DNA of 19,818 nucleotides, taken from NCBI GenBank assembly GCA_937996675.1, contig CALKUN010000007.1, forward strand, positions 1 to 19,818, given 5' to 3'. The notes under the pieces are model-generated. The model worked only from the letters and a program-made list of their open reading frames with translations, did not search any database and was not told the origin of the DNA. Shown one piece after another: positions 1-6,075 of this stretch. The position numbers and the translations under genes are program-made. This stretch comes from an uncultured Candidatus Saccharibacteria bacterium (GTDB lineage: Bacteria; Patescibacteriota; Saccharimonadia; CAILAD01; GCA-016700035). Every line of letters starts with the position of its first letter. Position 1 is the first letter of the stretch.

Positions 1-37
1 GTAATACTGAGCCGCTTCGTCATATAAACATATACAC

Positions 38-63
38 AAAAGCTCCGCTTCCGCGGAGACTTT
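38..63 (-). terminator. Intrinsic terminator of the 54-aa gene
   Basis: Read on the minus strand, the six-base stem CTCCGC/GCGGAG closes a GGAA tetraloop. It is flanked by complementary A/T bases and followed by CTTTTGTG. It lies about 80 bases beyond the stop of the minus-strand ORF at 146-310. No gene was seen between 64 and 145. Confidence 0.6.
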
Positions 64-145
64 AGAGAACGAAATATAGAGGAATTAGTACGCGCGCGGC
101 TCGGATAGGTGCTTAGTCCACCGATTGTGCCGCAACGCTCAGACG

Positions 146-310
146 TTAACGAGTCGCTCGTTGACCTGGAGTTGCCAGGGTGCTGAGTCTCTCTGCCTGA
201 ACAGCCCATTTGGTCGCCATCTCATCCAACAGCTCATCTTGCAATGTACGCATGTTTCGAACGAGGTTTTTGGGTGCTCTTCGGTCTCGACGGATTGATA
301 GTTTCTTCAT
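146..310 (-). CDS. Small basic protein, 54 aa, unknown
   Basis: This short ORF starts with ATG at 310 and ends with TAA at 146. An AGGAGG Shine-Dalgarno ends 6 nt before the ATG, which is the main reason to call it. The N-terminus is very basic (MKKLSIRRDRRAPKN) and is followed by a predicted helical stretch rich in Leu, Glu and Gln. There is no signal peptide, membrane segment or cysteine. It has its own terminator downstream (38-63) and a dyad upstream (340-362), so it looks like a single-gene unit. I do not recognise the family. The basic start would suit nucleic-acid or ribosome binding, but that is a guess. Confidence 0.6.
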   Translation of the reverse strand: MKKLSIRRDRRAPKNLVRNMRTLQDELLDEMATKWAVQAERLSTLATPGQRATR

Positions 311-339
311 CAGATTCCTCCTTTCGTCTTACCGTGATT

Positions 340-362
340 TCAGTATGCTCTATGAATACTGA
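340..362. promoter_or_regulatory. Inverted repeat upstream of the 54-aa gene
   Basis: TCAGTAT at 340-346 and ATACTGA at 356-362 form a perfect 7-bp inverted repeat with a 9-base spacer, about 30 bases upstream of the ATG at 310. Two ACCGTGA-like direct repeats flank it (331-337 and 366-372). It could be an operator or a leader hairpin. No clear -35/-10 pair was recognised here. Confidence 0.35.
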
Positions 363-393
363 GAAAACCGTGAAAAATCTCACATAAGCGTGA

Positions 394-439
394 CAATAAT
401 AAACACACCCTCTCGTACAAGAGGGTGTGTTTATTATTG
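394..439 (-). terminator. Strong terminator after DUF1761 gene
   Basis: A perfect 20-bp stem (394-413 with 420-439) closes a 6-base loop. Its outer arms are A/T-rich, so it carries its own U-tract in either direction. It begins 14 bases after the minus-strand stop at 453 and separates that gene from the 54-aa gene. Confidence 0.85.
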
Positions 440-452
440 CTGCAGATCTCGG

Positions 453-863
453 CTAGTTCGGAAGGAGGACCAGGATGATTCCCATACCGATAAACCCGAC
501 GAGGGTATATCCAAGGTTGAGAGCCATGAGTTTTTTTGACTTACCTTCAAAAAGACCGTGGATTAAGTTTGTCGTAAAGACAAAGCCAGTCCATGCCCAG
601 AATCCAGTAACGCCGCCTTCTACCCAGGTGTCAGCGGCCACATACTGTACCGCGTGTGCCAAGATATAAGCCGCGAGGAGCCAGCACAATGCTGTAAGGA
701 GATACATCTGTCCGCCATCCTTCTGCAAGTCTTCAGGTGTGCGGCCGATCAGCTTCATCCATTGCTTCGCAAAGAGCAGATCCGAGTACCAGAGTGCGCC
801 AACGATCATTGTAAAAGCAGTGGCAGCAGCTACTCCCCAGAGATTAATTTGAACTGGTAACAT
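453..863 (-). CDS. DUF1761 family membrane protein
   Basis: This 136-aa protein matches the DUF1761 pattern: an N-terminal membrane helix (about residues 8-26) leading into a G-A-x-W-Y-S-D-L-x-F motif. After a short soluble loop come three more hydrophobic segments (about 52-72, 84-102 and 115-133). The length is typical for the family. It is an integral membrane protein of unknown biochemical role. The ATG at 863 has an AGGAGG Shine-Dalgarno 6 nt upstream. It is probably monocistronic: a strong terminator follows, and the upstream gap holds a GATAAT-like -10 whose -35 is ambiguous. The stop codon is TAG. Confidence 0.85.
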   Translation of the reverse strand: MLPVQINLWGVAAATAFTMIVGALWYSDLLFAKQWMKLIGRTPEDLQKDGGQMYLLTALCWLLAAYILAHAVQYVAADTWVEGGVTGFWAWTGFVFTTNLIHGLFEGKSKKLMALNLGYTLVGFIGMGIILVLLPN

Positions 864-926
864 GCGTTCCTCCTAAGAATTATCGTGTATCACATTGATT
901 ATTGCCTAACCAAGGCACTCACGCAA

Positions 927-1202
927 CTACACCGTTGGCGAGATGAAGGTGAAGCGTGACTTAATGAGTCCATTCACCGTGACAGACGCGGTGAAGTCGT
1001 CGAGTGGACGTACCCATACACGACTCGGAGTGTGTGGATCATCTTGAAGCGAAACATAGACAACACAGGGCTCGAGGCTCGCCTCAAGCATCGCCATAGT
1101 CAGGACGAGATACTTCCCGCCCTTATAGTGTTGGTAAATGCCTGGCTTGAGTTCAGGCACTGAGCTGCTGGAGTGAAGCTGTGGCATCGTTGCGTGAGAC
1201 AT
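927..1202 (-). CDS. DUF1653 domain protein
   Basis: The core 'PGIYQHYKGGKYLVL' followed by a segment ending in CVVYVSL and a W-V-R-P-L-D-D-F stretch is the DUF1653 signature (a small beta-rich domain, usually 65-90 aa). Its function is not established. The start is uncertain. The ATG at 1202 overlaps the end of proS by 50 bases, a TTG at 1214 overlaps more, and an ATG at 1187 overlaps 35. None has a good Shine-Dalgarno, so translation is probably coupled to proS. Co-transcription with proS is likely because of the overlap. The stop is TAG at 927. Confidence 0.8.
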   Translation of the reverse strand: MSHATMPQLHSSSSVPELKPGIYQHYKGGKYLVLTMAMLEASLEPCVVYVSLQDDPHTPSRVWVRPLDDFTASVTVNGLIKSRFTFISPTV

Positions 1203-2424
1203 CCTGTTGCTCAAACTTTCCGGCTCGGCTGGTGACTTCGATCGCGTCGCGCTCGAGTGTCTTATCTGACACGACGATACGAATTGGGCAGCCTATCAGC
1301 TCAGCGTCAGCAAACTTCTGTCCCGCCGATGCGTCAGCTCGCTCATCAAACAGCACGTTGTCTTCGCCTAGTTCGGCGACAAGCTTCTCAGCAGCCTCGT
1401 GAGCTGCGTCACTCCCGAGCGCAATGACGTGATAGCGATATGGCGCTACGGCATCCGGCCACACCAGGCCTTTGTCATCCGAAAACTTCTCGGCGATGAT
1501 GCCGACCAGGCGAGTTGTGCCAATGCCATAGCTCCCCATCCAAGTAAGATGGCGTTCGTTATCCTGGTCGGTGTATTCAAAGCCCAAAGCCTTTGAAAAC
1601 TTTGTGCCCAATGGGAAGATATTTCCGGCCTCGCTCGCCTTCACTTCCTCGAGCTGGGAGAAGTCTACGTCCAGCTTGGCAGCATCTTCGGGTGTGGCAA
1701 CTTCTTTGTTGTAAGCGATCTTGTTGGCTCGATCGAGATAGATCGTGTCTTCACCAGCCTCAAGTACGACTTGATACTCGTGGCTGTACTCGCTCGTGAA
1801 GTCCCCGCCTGAAGCTAGACAGATAAAAGTATCGTCGCCAAGCCCGAGTCGGTCGTAGACACGAGAATAAATTGGCTTCATAGCTTCGTAAAACTTCATT
1901 AGGTCTGCTTCATCTGTATGAAAGCTATAGAGATCCTTCATGCGGAACTCTCGCCCACGTAGTACGCCAGACTTAGCTCGTGCTTCGTTGCGAAACTTTG
2001 TCTGGATCTGATACGTCGATGTAGGTAGGTCTTTGTAGCTGGTCACGAAATCCTGCACGATTGGAGTTATGACATCCTCGTGTGTCGGGTTGAGGATGTA
2101 GGTAGCATCGTTGCGCTCGCGACTATCATCGTTGGCGCCATTTGCCTGGAAGAGCACATCGACAGAATCAAGCCGGCCAGTGTCTCGCCACCGGTCGATA
2201 CTGGTGAGTGAGGGGAGCAACACTTCGCTACTCACAGTATCCATCTCTTCACGCACGATAGCCTCGATCTTGCCGAGCACACGCAATCCGAGTGGCAACC
2301 ACGCATACACCCCTGCAATCTCTTGGCGGATGAAGCCAGCTCGCGTCAGCAGTCGTGCGTTGATCGACTCAGTCTCTTCGGAAATATTCTTGGTTGTTTT
2401 GGTGAATAGTCTAGAAAATCTCAT
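1153..2424 (-). CDS. proS: Prolyl-tRNA synthetase, short form
   Basis: This class II synthetase charges tRNA-Pro with proline in the cytoplasm. The chosen start, ATG at 2424, gives 423 aa beginning MRFSRLFTKTTKN, the usual N-terminus of bacterial ProS; the 16 upstream in-frame codons do not look coding. The sequence shows the motif-2 region (RNEARAKSGVLRGREF), the PTHED substrate loop, motif 3 (SYGIGTTRLVGIIAEKF) and a C-terminal anticodon-binding domain beginning near YRYHVIALG. The roughly 180-residue editing insertion of E. coli-type ProS is absent between motifs 2 and 3, so mis-charged Ala-tRNA-Pro would need trans-editing. A TACAAT -10 with an extended TGC lies 7 nt before the ATG and there is no Shine-Dalgarno, suggesting a leaderless mRNA. 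Confidence 0.95.
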   Translation of the reverse strand: MRFSRLFTKTTKNISEETESINARLLTRAGFIRQEIAGVYAWLPLGLRVLGKIEAIVREEMDTVSSEVLLPSLTSIDRWRDTGRLDSVDVLFQANGANDDSRERNDATYILNPTHEDVITPIVQDFVTSYKDLPTSTYQIQTKFRNEARAKSGVLRGREFRMKDLYSFHTDEADLMKFYEAMKPIYSRVYDRLGLGDDTFICLASGGDFTSEYSHEYQVVLEAGEDTIYLDRANKIAYNKEVATPEDAAKLDVDFSQLEEVKASEAGNIFPLGTKFSKALGFEYTDQDNERHLTWMGSYGIGTTRLVGIIAEKFSDDKGLVWPDAVAPYRYHVIALGSDAAHEAAEKLVAELGEDNVLFDERADASAGQKFADAELIGCPIRIVVSDKTLERDAIEVTSRAGKFEQQDVSRNDATASLQQLSA

Positions 2425-2431
2425 ATGGGAT

Positions 2432-2475
2432 ATTGTAGCATTTATTCGAAAATATCGAGGGGAACGTGTCATAAT
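2432..2475. promoter_or_regulatory. Divergent promoters, proS and Cys-rich gene
   Basis: On the minus strand TACAAT (2437-2432), preceded by TGC (extended -10), ends 7 nt before the proS ATG. On the plus strand CATAAT (2470-2475), preceded by TGT, serves the gene at 2506 with a leader of roughly 24 nt. Neither has a good -35 hexamer. Confidence 0.55.
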
Positions 2476-2505
2476 GCGAATATTCCCCCACGAGAGGATG
2501 AACCA

Positions 2506-2874
2506 ATGTCACTGCCGACAAACCGCATCCATCAATGCAGCAACCCCCTATGCCAGCGAACCTCGCCCTACTTGAAGGCGTTTATAAAGGTTGATCGCGC
2601 TCACGCTAAGGCCGATGGCACTCTCATCCTGAAATGCCCGTACCTGAGCTGTTCCCACAGGGACTACTTGGTCGTCACGGCCGATGAGATCAAGGCGCTC
2701 GTACTTGAGTTCAACGGCATCACATTCATGTCGGTCAGCGCAATGCATCCAAGCGGCCAGACCGAGCCGCCAAGCATGGAGGAACTTCTCGCCCAGTTCA
2801 CCGCAAACGAAGGTGAGATCACGACTGTCGAGGACTTCTTTGGGGATATCCAACCACCCGCTCCAGAACCATAG
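2506..2874 (+). CDS. Small Cys-rich (zinc-ribbon-like) protein
   Basis: This 122-aa protein starts at the ATG at 2506, chosen because AGAGGA lies 7 nt upstream. Upstream in-frame ATGs lack a ribosome site and sit in the promoter. Two pairs, C-x4-C near residues 11-16 (CSNPLC) and C-x4-C-x-H near residues 44-51 (CPYLSCSH), could bind one zinc ion. The C-terminal third is acidic and proline-rich. I do not recognise a named family. It might be a nucleic-acid or protein-binding ribbon, but that is inference. It is divergent from proS and convergent with dus; the stop codons of the two convergent genes are 8 bases apart, with a hairpin over them. Confidence 0.8.
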   Translation: MSLPTNRIHQCSNPLCQRTSPYLKAFIKVDRAHAKADGTLILKCPYLSCSHRDYLVVTADEIKALVLEFNGITFMSVSAMHPSGQTEPPSMEELLAQFTANEGEITTVEDFFGDIQPPAPEP

Positions 2875-2882
2875 TTCTGGAG
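2861..2882. terminator. Convergent hairpin over two gene ends
   Basis: CTCCAGAAC (2861-2869) and GTTCTGGAG (2874-2882) form a perfect 9-bp stem with the 4-base loop CATA. The hairpin overlaps the TAG of the plus-strand gene and stops immediately before the TAA of dus. There is no U-tract, so it may act as a weak bidirectional terminator or 3'-end stabiliser. Confidence 0.5.
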
Positions 2883-3851
2883 TTAGTTATGTAGAATCGA
2901 TCGTACTTCGTCGAGGCTTGCGGTATCCATCAGCTGAGCACGGAGCTCCGCAGCGTTCTCAAAACCTTGTATGTAAATCTTAAAAAACTTCTTGAGGGGC
3001 TCAAATCGCTTTTCATGTTTTGTCCACGTCTGCTCAAAAAGGTCGAGATGCCGCAAGAGCGTTGCTCGTCGTTCTTCTACGCTGTGGTCTCGAGCCTCAG
3101 TCTCAAAAAGCCACGGATTGTGAAAAATACCCCTGCCTACCATTACGCCATCCAGTCCACTGACTGCGTGCTTCTCAAGAGCTTCTTCACGAGATTCGAT
3201 GTCACCATTTCCGATGATAACCGTATCAGGCGCAATCTGGTCACGCAGAGCCAAAATCTGCGGCATCAGCTCCCAATGTGCTGGCACCTTACTTTGTTCT
3301 TTGACAGTACGAAGGTGAACTGTGAGCGCAGCGATGTCTTGGCGCAAGAGATGCCCAATCCATCCTTCTATGTCGGGCTCATTGAAGCCAATCCGTGTCT
3401 TCACACTGACAGGCAAGTCTCCCGCTCCCGCCTTAGTTGCGGCAATAATCTCAGCGGCAAGATCTGGAGTACGGATGAGGCCTGAGCAGGCACCTGTCTT
3501 GATCACATCGCGAGCTGGGCAGCCCATATTGATATCAATGCCGACGAATGGCCGCTTGGACAGCTCTTCGGCAGTCTCACGGTACTTGGCTGGCGTCTTG
3601 CCCCATATCTGAGCGATAACATTGCGCTCCCCGTCAGCTAGCCTGAGACGGCGCTCGATCGCCGGGCGTCCAGCTGAGCAAAACCCTTCTACACTGGCAA
3701 ATTCCGTCATATAGACATCGGCTGGCGCTAGCTCCTCGATGAGCTGACGGAACACAAGATCCGTCACATCATCCATCGGAGCGAGGACCATGATGGGCTG
3801 GTGAGCAGCCCTGAGAGCCTGCCAAATATGTGGAGTGGGAGCTGATTTCAT
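2883..3851 (-). CDS. dus: tRNA-dihydrouridine synthase
   Basis: This is an FMN-dependent enzyme that reduces uridines in tRNA D-loops using NADPH. The 322 residues show the TIM-barrel FMN motif APMDDVTD (24-31), the family signature around NMGCP (108-112) with Cys111 as the expected catalytic acid, SVKTRIG (149-155), and the GNGDI and GVMVGRGIFHNPW phosphate-binding segments. It is followed by the helical tRNA-binding tail. The length is normal. Which Dus subclass it belongs to cannot be decided here. The ATG at 3851 has no Shine-Dalgarno; a promoter (TTGCTC-17-TAGACT) ends 9 nt before it, so the transcript would be nearly leaderless. It is transcribed alone and converges on the Cys-rich gene. 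Confidence 0.95.
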   Translation of the reverse strand: MKSAPTPHIWQALRAAHQPIMVLAPMDDVTDLVFRQLIEELAPADVYMTEFASVEGFCSAGRPAIERRLRLADGERNVIAQIWGKTPAKYRETAEELSKRPFVGIDINMGCPARDVIKTGACSGLIRTPDLAAEIIAATKAGAGDLPVSVKTRIGFNEPDIEGWIGHLLRQDIAALTVHLRTVKEQSKVPAHWELMPQILALRDQIAPDTVIIGNGDIESREEALEKHAVSGLDGVMVGRGIFHNPWLFETEARDHSVEERRATLLRHLDLFEQTWTKHEKRFEPLKKFFKIYIQGFENAAELRAQLMDTASLDEVRSILHN

Positions 3852-3860
3852 ATCCGAAAG

Positions 3861-3889
3861 AGTCTACCAAAAAGCTCTGCTTGGAGCAA
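3861..3889 (-). promoter_or_regulatory. dus promoter
   Basis: On the minus strand, a TTGCTC -35 (3889-3884), a 17-bp spacer and a TAGACT -10 (3866-3861) lie just upstream of the dus ATG at 3851. Only 9 nt separate the -10 from the start codon. Confidence 0.6.
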
Positions 3890-3906
3890 TAATCGGTCAT
3901 AAAAAA

Positions 3907-4044
3907 TTGCACCCCGTGACCACCTGTTTTGGAGCAGGGGTCCGGGGGCATGCCGGCTCTTTCAAGCCGGAGCGACCGTGGAGGCTGGAATGGTGGGGGT
4001 GGAGCCGCTCGGCTGAACCGTCACGACGACCGGCAGGGGTGTGC
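3907..4044 (+). ncRNA. Candidate structured RNA, GC-rich
   Basis: This non-coding stretch is much more GC-rich than its flanks and folds on itself. CACCCC (3910-3915) pairs with GGGGTG (4036-4041), extended by G-U pairs, and closes the whole element. CGTGAC (3915-3920) can pair with GTCACG (4020-4025). Inside are GACC(A)CCTG/CAGGGGTC (3918-3942), CCGGCT/AGCCGG around a 6-base loop (3953-3970) and AGCC/GGCT around GCTC (4003-4014). Some helices are mutually exclusive. A 19-bp terminator stem starts 9 bases later. A weak CATAAA -10 (3898-3903) would place the transcript start near 3910, but no good -35 was seen. It does not carry the conserved cores of RNase P RNA, tmRNA or SRP RNA. Strand is inferred from the terminator side. 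Confidence 0.4.
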
Positions 4045-4052
4045 TGTCTCCG

Positions 4053-4093
4053 ATACATGAAAATACCCCTCTCGGAGGGGTATTTTCATGTAT
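4053..4093. terminator. Bidirectional terminator, 19-bp stem
   Basis: A perfect 19-bp stem (4053-4071 with 4075-4093) closes a TCG loop. The AAAATA/TATTTT arms supply a U-rich run in either direction. It lies 10 bases past the minus-strand stop at 4104 and also closes the candidate RNA on the plus strand. Confidence 0.85.
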
Positions 4094-4103
4094 TTCTACA
4101 GAT

Positions 4104-4373
4104 CTACGCTACTGTCTTGCGCCCTCGCACCATCCCCACGATCCAGAGCAAAATGACAGCTCCGACCACCGAGACGATGACACTATACAGATTCAGTCCG
4201 GTAACATCCGAACCACCCAGCATCTGGGCGATCCAGCCACCAATAAGTGCGCCTACCACGCCAACAATGATATTGCCGACCCAGCCTTGGTTCGCATTGT
4301 TGCCTATGATCATTGAGGCGATCCACCCTGATATTGCTCCGAGGATAATCCATACGATTAAGTTTGTGATCAT
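4104..4373 (-). CDS. GlsB/YeaQ/YmgE family membrane protein
   Basis: This 89-aa protein has three hydrophobic segments with the family's Gly-rich pattern: ILGAISGWIASMIIG at the N-terminus, then GNIIVGVVGALIGGWIAQMLG, then a third helix. It fits the 'transglycosylase-associated' GlsB/YeaQ family, small inner-membrane proteins linked to stress whose biochemical role is unsettled. The ATG at 4373 is preferred over a TTG at 4379 because AGGAG lies 8 nt before the ATG and only 2 nt before the TTG. It is the last gene of a three-gene minus-strand cluster (4967 to 4104), with a terminator directly after it. Confidence 0.9.
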   Translation of the reverse strand: MITNLIVWIILGAISGWIASMIIGNNANQGWVGNIIVGVVGALIGGWIAQMLGGSDVTGLNLYSVIVSVVGAVILLWIVGMVRGRKTVA

Positions 4374-4410
4374 GTTCAATTCTCCTGGTTAACTCTGTCT
4401 GATGAAATGA

Positions 4411-4725
4411 TTACGAGCGGACTTTTTTGGCAGTCTTGCTCACGACCTTGCGAGTTTTCTTGACTGCTTTGTCCAGATCTTTGTGAGTATCGGACTTCAG
4501 CTTTGACAGACTCTTGGTGATATCGCGCACACCCTTGTCGATCTCCTTGCCTTGGTGATCAAGCTTACTGAGCAAACCATCACCACCCTGCTTGAGACGA
4601 TCACGAGTATCTTTGCCCGAACGTGGCGCGGCCAAGATAGCGGCAGTGACCCCCACAGCAGCGCCCACTACGAGTGCGCCAGCCTGTTTAGCTCGGAGAC
4701 CTGTCTTCGTTTCGGTATGCTTCAT
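4411..4725 (-). CDS. YtxH domain protein
   Basis: This 104-aa protein has a basic N-terminus, one Gly/Ala-rich membrane or gas-vesicle-like helix (AGALVVGAAVGVTAAILAAPRSGKDTR type, about residues 13-32) and a Lys-rich amphipathic coiled-coil tail ending in KKTRKVVSKTAKKVRS. The 'LAAPRSGKDTR' turn after the helix is the YtxH signature. YtxH proteins are envelope or general-stress proteins of unclear mechanism. The ATG at 4725 is chosen because AAGGAG lies 8 nt upstream; this Shine-Dalgarno overlaps the end of the upstream gene. The strongly basic tail could contact DNA or acidic envelope polymers (inference). Confidence 0.85.
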   Translation of the reverse strand: MKHTETKTGLRAKQAGALVVGAAVGVTAAILAAPRSGKDTRDRLKQGGDGLLSKLDHQGKEIDKGVRDITKSLSKLKSDTHKDLDKAVKKTRKVVSKTAKKVRS

Positions 4726-4730
4726 AGATC

Positions 4731-4967
4731 CTACTCCTTTCGCGAACGCTTGTTCTGAAATTCCCACAAGGTACGAGCAGCCTGCCACAACGGACGTCTC
4801 GAAGTAGCAGAGCTGCGGACTGACTCGGCGATAAGCTCAATCGCTCGCAATACACTATGCACGCGTCTCATTGTGAGGACGACGCCGATAATCACGGCAA
4901 GCCACCCTATGGCCAGGAGAAGCGCAGTAGCAGTAAGGAGGGCGATGATGAGTGTGTCGCTGGTCAT
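4731..4967 (-). CDS. Single-TM membrane protein, 78 aa
   Basis: One long hydrophobic helix (about residues 6-32) is followed by a short basic and helical cytoplasmic tail that ends KRSRKE. I do not recognise a named family. Its place directly before YtxH and GlsB genes suggests a shared envelope or stress role. It is the first gene of the cluster: the stop at 4731 is 5 bases from the YtxH start. The ATG at 4967 has no Shine-Dalgarno. A TAAGAT -10 (4979-4974) ends exactly 6 nt before it, so the operon mRNA is probably leaderless. It is divergent from the Crp/Fnr gene across 77 bases, which makes that regulator a plausible controller. Confidence 0.75.
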   Translation of the reverse strand: MTSDTLIIALLTATALLLAIGWLAVIIGVVLTMRRVHSVLRAIELIAESVRSSATSRRPLWQAARTLWEFQNKRSRKE

Positions 4968-4973
4968 ACATCT

Positions 4974-5038
4974 ATCTTATTCTTCTGTGGAAAAGTCACT
5001 ATGAGATAATTCACACTTCTCGATTGTTTCTCTATACT
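4974..5038. promoter_or_regulatory. Divergent promoters, stress cluster and crp-like gene
   Basis: On the plus strand, TTCACA (5010-5015), a 17-bp spacer and TATACT (5033-5038) form a good sigma-70-type promoter whose -10 ends 6 nt before the Crp-like ATG at 5045. On the minus strand TAAGAT (4979-4974) ends 6 nt before the ATG at 4967; its -35 is weak. Both transcripts would start at or within a base or two of the ATG. Confidence 0.65.
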
Positions 5039-5044
5039 GCATAT

Positions 5045-5683
5045 ATGGAACGCATGGATCAGTTTTTTAGTCAGTTTCCGACGCGTTCATATCCAAAAGG
5101 CGAAGTCATTCTCCAACAGGGAGAAATTCCTTCTACGGGCTATGTGGTGCGTCAGGGGGCGGTAAAGATCTACAGTATCGACAACTCGGGCACCGAACGC
5201 CCGGTGGTTTTTGATGTCCGCAATGAAATGTTTCCGATCGGATGGATCTTTGGCAAGATAAATCACGCTGTGTACTTCTATGAAGCTTTTACTGATGTAA
5301 CCGTCTGTCAGGTGGATCGTGAAGAGTTCCTAGCTGGACTCAAGAAAGACCCTCTCCTGATGTTTGATGTCTTCGAGTATTATGTGCGGCGCCACCTCGA
5401 CCTGCAGCTCCGCATCGAAGGCCTCGAACAAAGCCGAGCTCAGAGCAAGATTCTCTATACTCTCAAGTTTCTCTGCTCACGGTTTGGGGAGTCAAAATCC
5501 GGTCAACGTATTGAGATACGCCTCCCTCTCACCCAGCAAGATATAGCAAATTTTCTGGGGATCACCCGTGAAACAGCGGCAATTGAACTCAAAAAGCTCG
5601 AGAAGCGTGGCATTATCGCCCACCACCACACGTTTTATATCATTCATGAAGAGAAGCTTACGACCGCCCTCGACGAAGTATAA
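5045..5683 (+). CDS. Crp/Fnr family transcription regulator
   Basis: This 212-aa protein has an N-terminal cyclic-nucleotide-binding beta-roll (about residues 12-95: YPKGEVILQQGEIPSTGYVV, then VKIYSIDNSGTERPV), a dimerisation helix (about 105-135) and a winged helix-turn-helix (about 160-195: LTQQDIANFLGITRETAAIELKKLEKRGI). It lacks the N-terminal cysteine cluster of oxygen-sensing FNR. The ligand pocket signature of true Crp (E..R-S/T) is not evident, so the effector is unknown. The ATG at 5045 is chosen over 5054 because the promoter -10 ends 6 nt before it; there is no Shine-Dalgarno. It likely regulates itself or the divergent envelope cluster. A terminator follows. Confidence 0.9.
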   Translation: MERMDQFFSQFPTRSYPKGEVILQQGEIPSTGYVVRQGAVKIYSIDNSGTERPVVFDVRNEMFPIGWIFGKINHAVYFYEAFTDVTVCQVDREEFLAGLKKDPLLMFDVFEYYVRRHLDLQLRIEGLEQSRAQSKILYTLKFLCSRFGESKSGQRIEIRLPLTQQDIANFLGITRETAAIELKKLEKRGIIAHHHTFYIIHEEKLTTALDEV

Positions 5684-5705
5684 GATTTCTCACTTTGACT
5701 GTCGG

Positions 5706-5732
5706 TCACACCCCTAGAGCGGTGTGATTTTT
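5706..5732 (+). terminator. Terminator of the crp-like gene
   Basis: TCACACC (5706-5712) pairs with GGTGTGA (5721-5727), and TTTTT follows directly. It sits 23 bases after the stop at 5683. The outward TCACA/TGTGA arms are not a Crp site, because the half-sites are in reversed order. Confidence 0.75.
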
Positions 5733-5790
5733 CTTATAGTAGCCACGTCACCAGCGCCCTAAAGTAAGGGGCATGAAAGGAGGTGAGGCA

Positions 5791-5865
5791 ATGTTTAGAC
5801 ATCGTACCGTTAAGCAAACAGCCCAGTCCGTGGGCTATGACCAGTCACACTCCGGCATAGGATGA
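5791..5865 (+). CDS. Very small ORF, 24 aa, strong SD
   Basis: ATG at 5791 follows AAAGGAGGTGA, a near-perfect match to the anti-Shine-Dalgarno, with the AGGAGG core 8 nt upstream (GTGAGGCA lies between). The peptide is basic, then Ser/Gly-rich (MFRHRTVKQTAQSVGY then DQSHSGIG) and ends at TGA 5863-5865. A TATAGT -10-like hexamer (5735-5740) and a small CCCT/AGGG hairpin precede it. It has no recognisable family. It may be a free microprotein or a leader peptide; the next gene starts 210 bases later with its own promoter, so coupling to it is unlikely. Confidence 0.45.
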   Translation: MFRHRTVKQTAQSVGYDQSHSGIG

Positions 5866-5949
5866 CAATCCACTATTTAGAGACAGAATTTTCGAACATC
5901 CCCTGCACCTACCAGCAAACCCAAAAGTGATCAGCTTTAACACAATCCA

Positions 5950-5986
5950 CGAAGAGTCTCGTAATAACTTATTACGGGACTCTTCG
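5950..5986. terminator. Long hairpin in the 5866-6075 gap
   Basis: CGAAGAGTC-U-CGTAATA (5950-5966) pairs with TATTACG-G-GACTCTTCG (5970-5986) around a 3-base loop, giving a 17-bp stem with one U-G pair. A T-run follows only about 10 bases later. It probably ends the 24-aa ORF transcript. The rest of 5866-6005 holds nothing I recognise. Confidence 0.55.
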
Positions 5987-6005
5987 GTTATGTTCATTTT
6001 TACTA

Positions 6006-6034
6006 TAGACATGAGCTTCTTAAGATGAGATAAT
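6006..6034 (+). promoter_or_regulatory. Promoter of the 6076 gene
   Basis: TAGACA (6006-6011), a 17-bp spacer and GATAAT (6029-6034, preceded by TGA) lie 42 bases upstream of the ATG at 6076. The same TAGAC-type -35 is seen before the genes at 8760 and 13533. Confidence 0.65.
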
Positions 6035-6075
6035 AAAAAATCCTGTTCCCTACTTCCCCTAGAAGGAATGCACCC

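Noticed and set aside
1..23. Minus-strand ATG at 23 running off the window edge (MTKRLSI).
   Set aside because: Only seven codons are visible, with no ribosome site and no way to test the frame.
3985..4030. Minus-strand end resembling a tRNA 3' terminus (GGTTCA ... CCCCCACCA).
   Set aside because: No T-arm pairing, no matching acceptor 5' strand and no anticodon arm could be found.
5706..5727. TCACACC/GGTGTGA dyad as a Crp-binding site.
   Set aside because: Crp sites have TGTGA first and TCACA second; here the order is reversed and a T-run follows, so it is a terminator.
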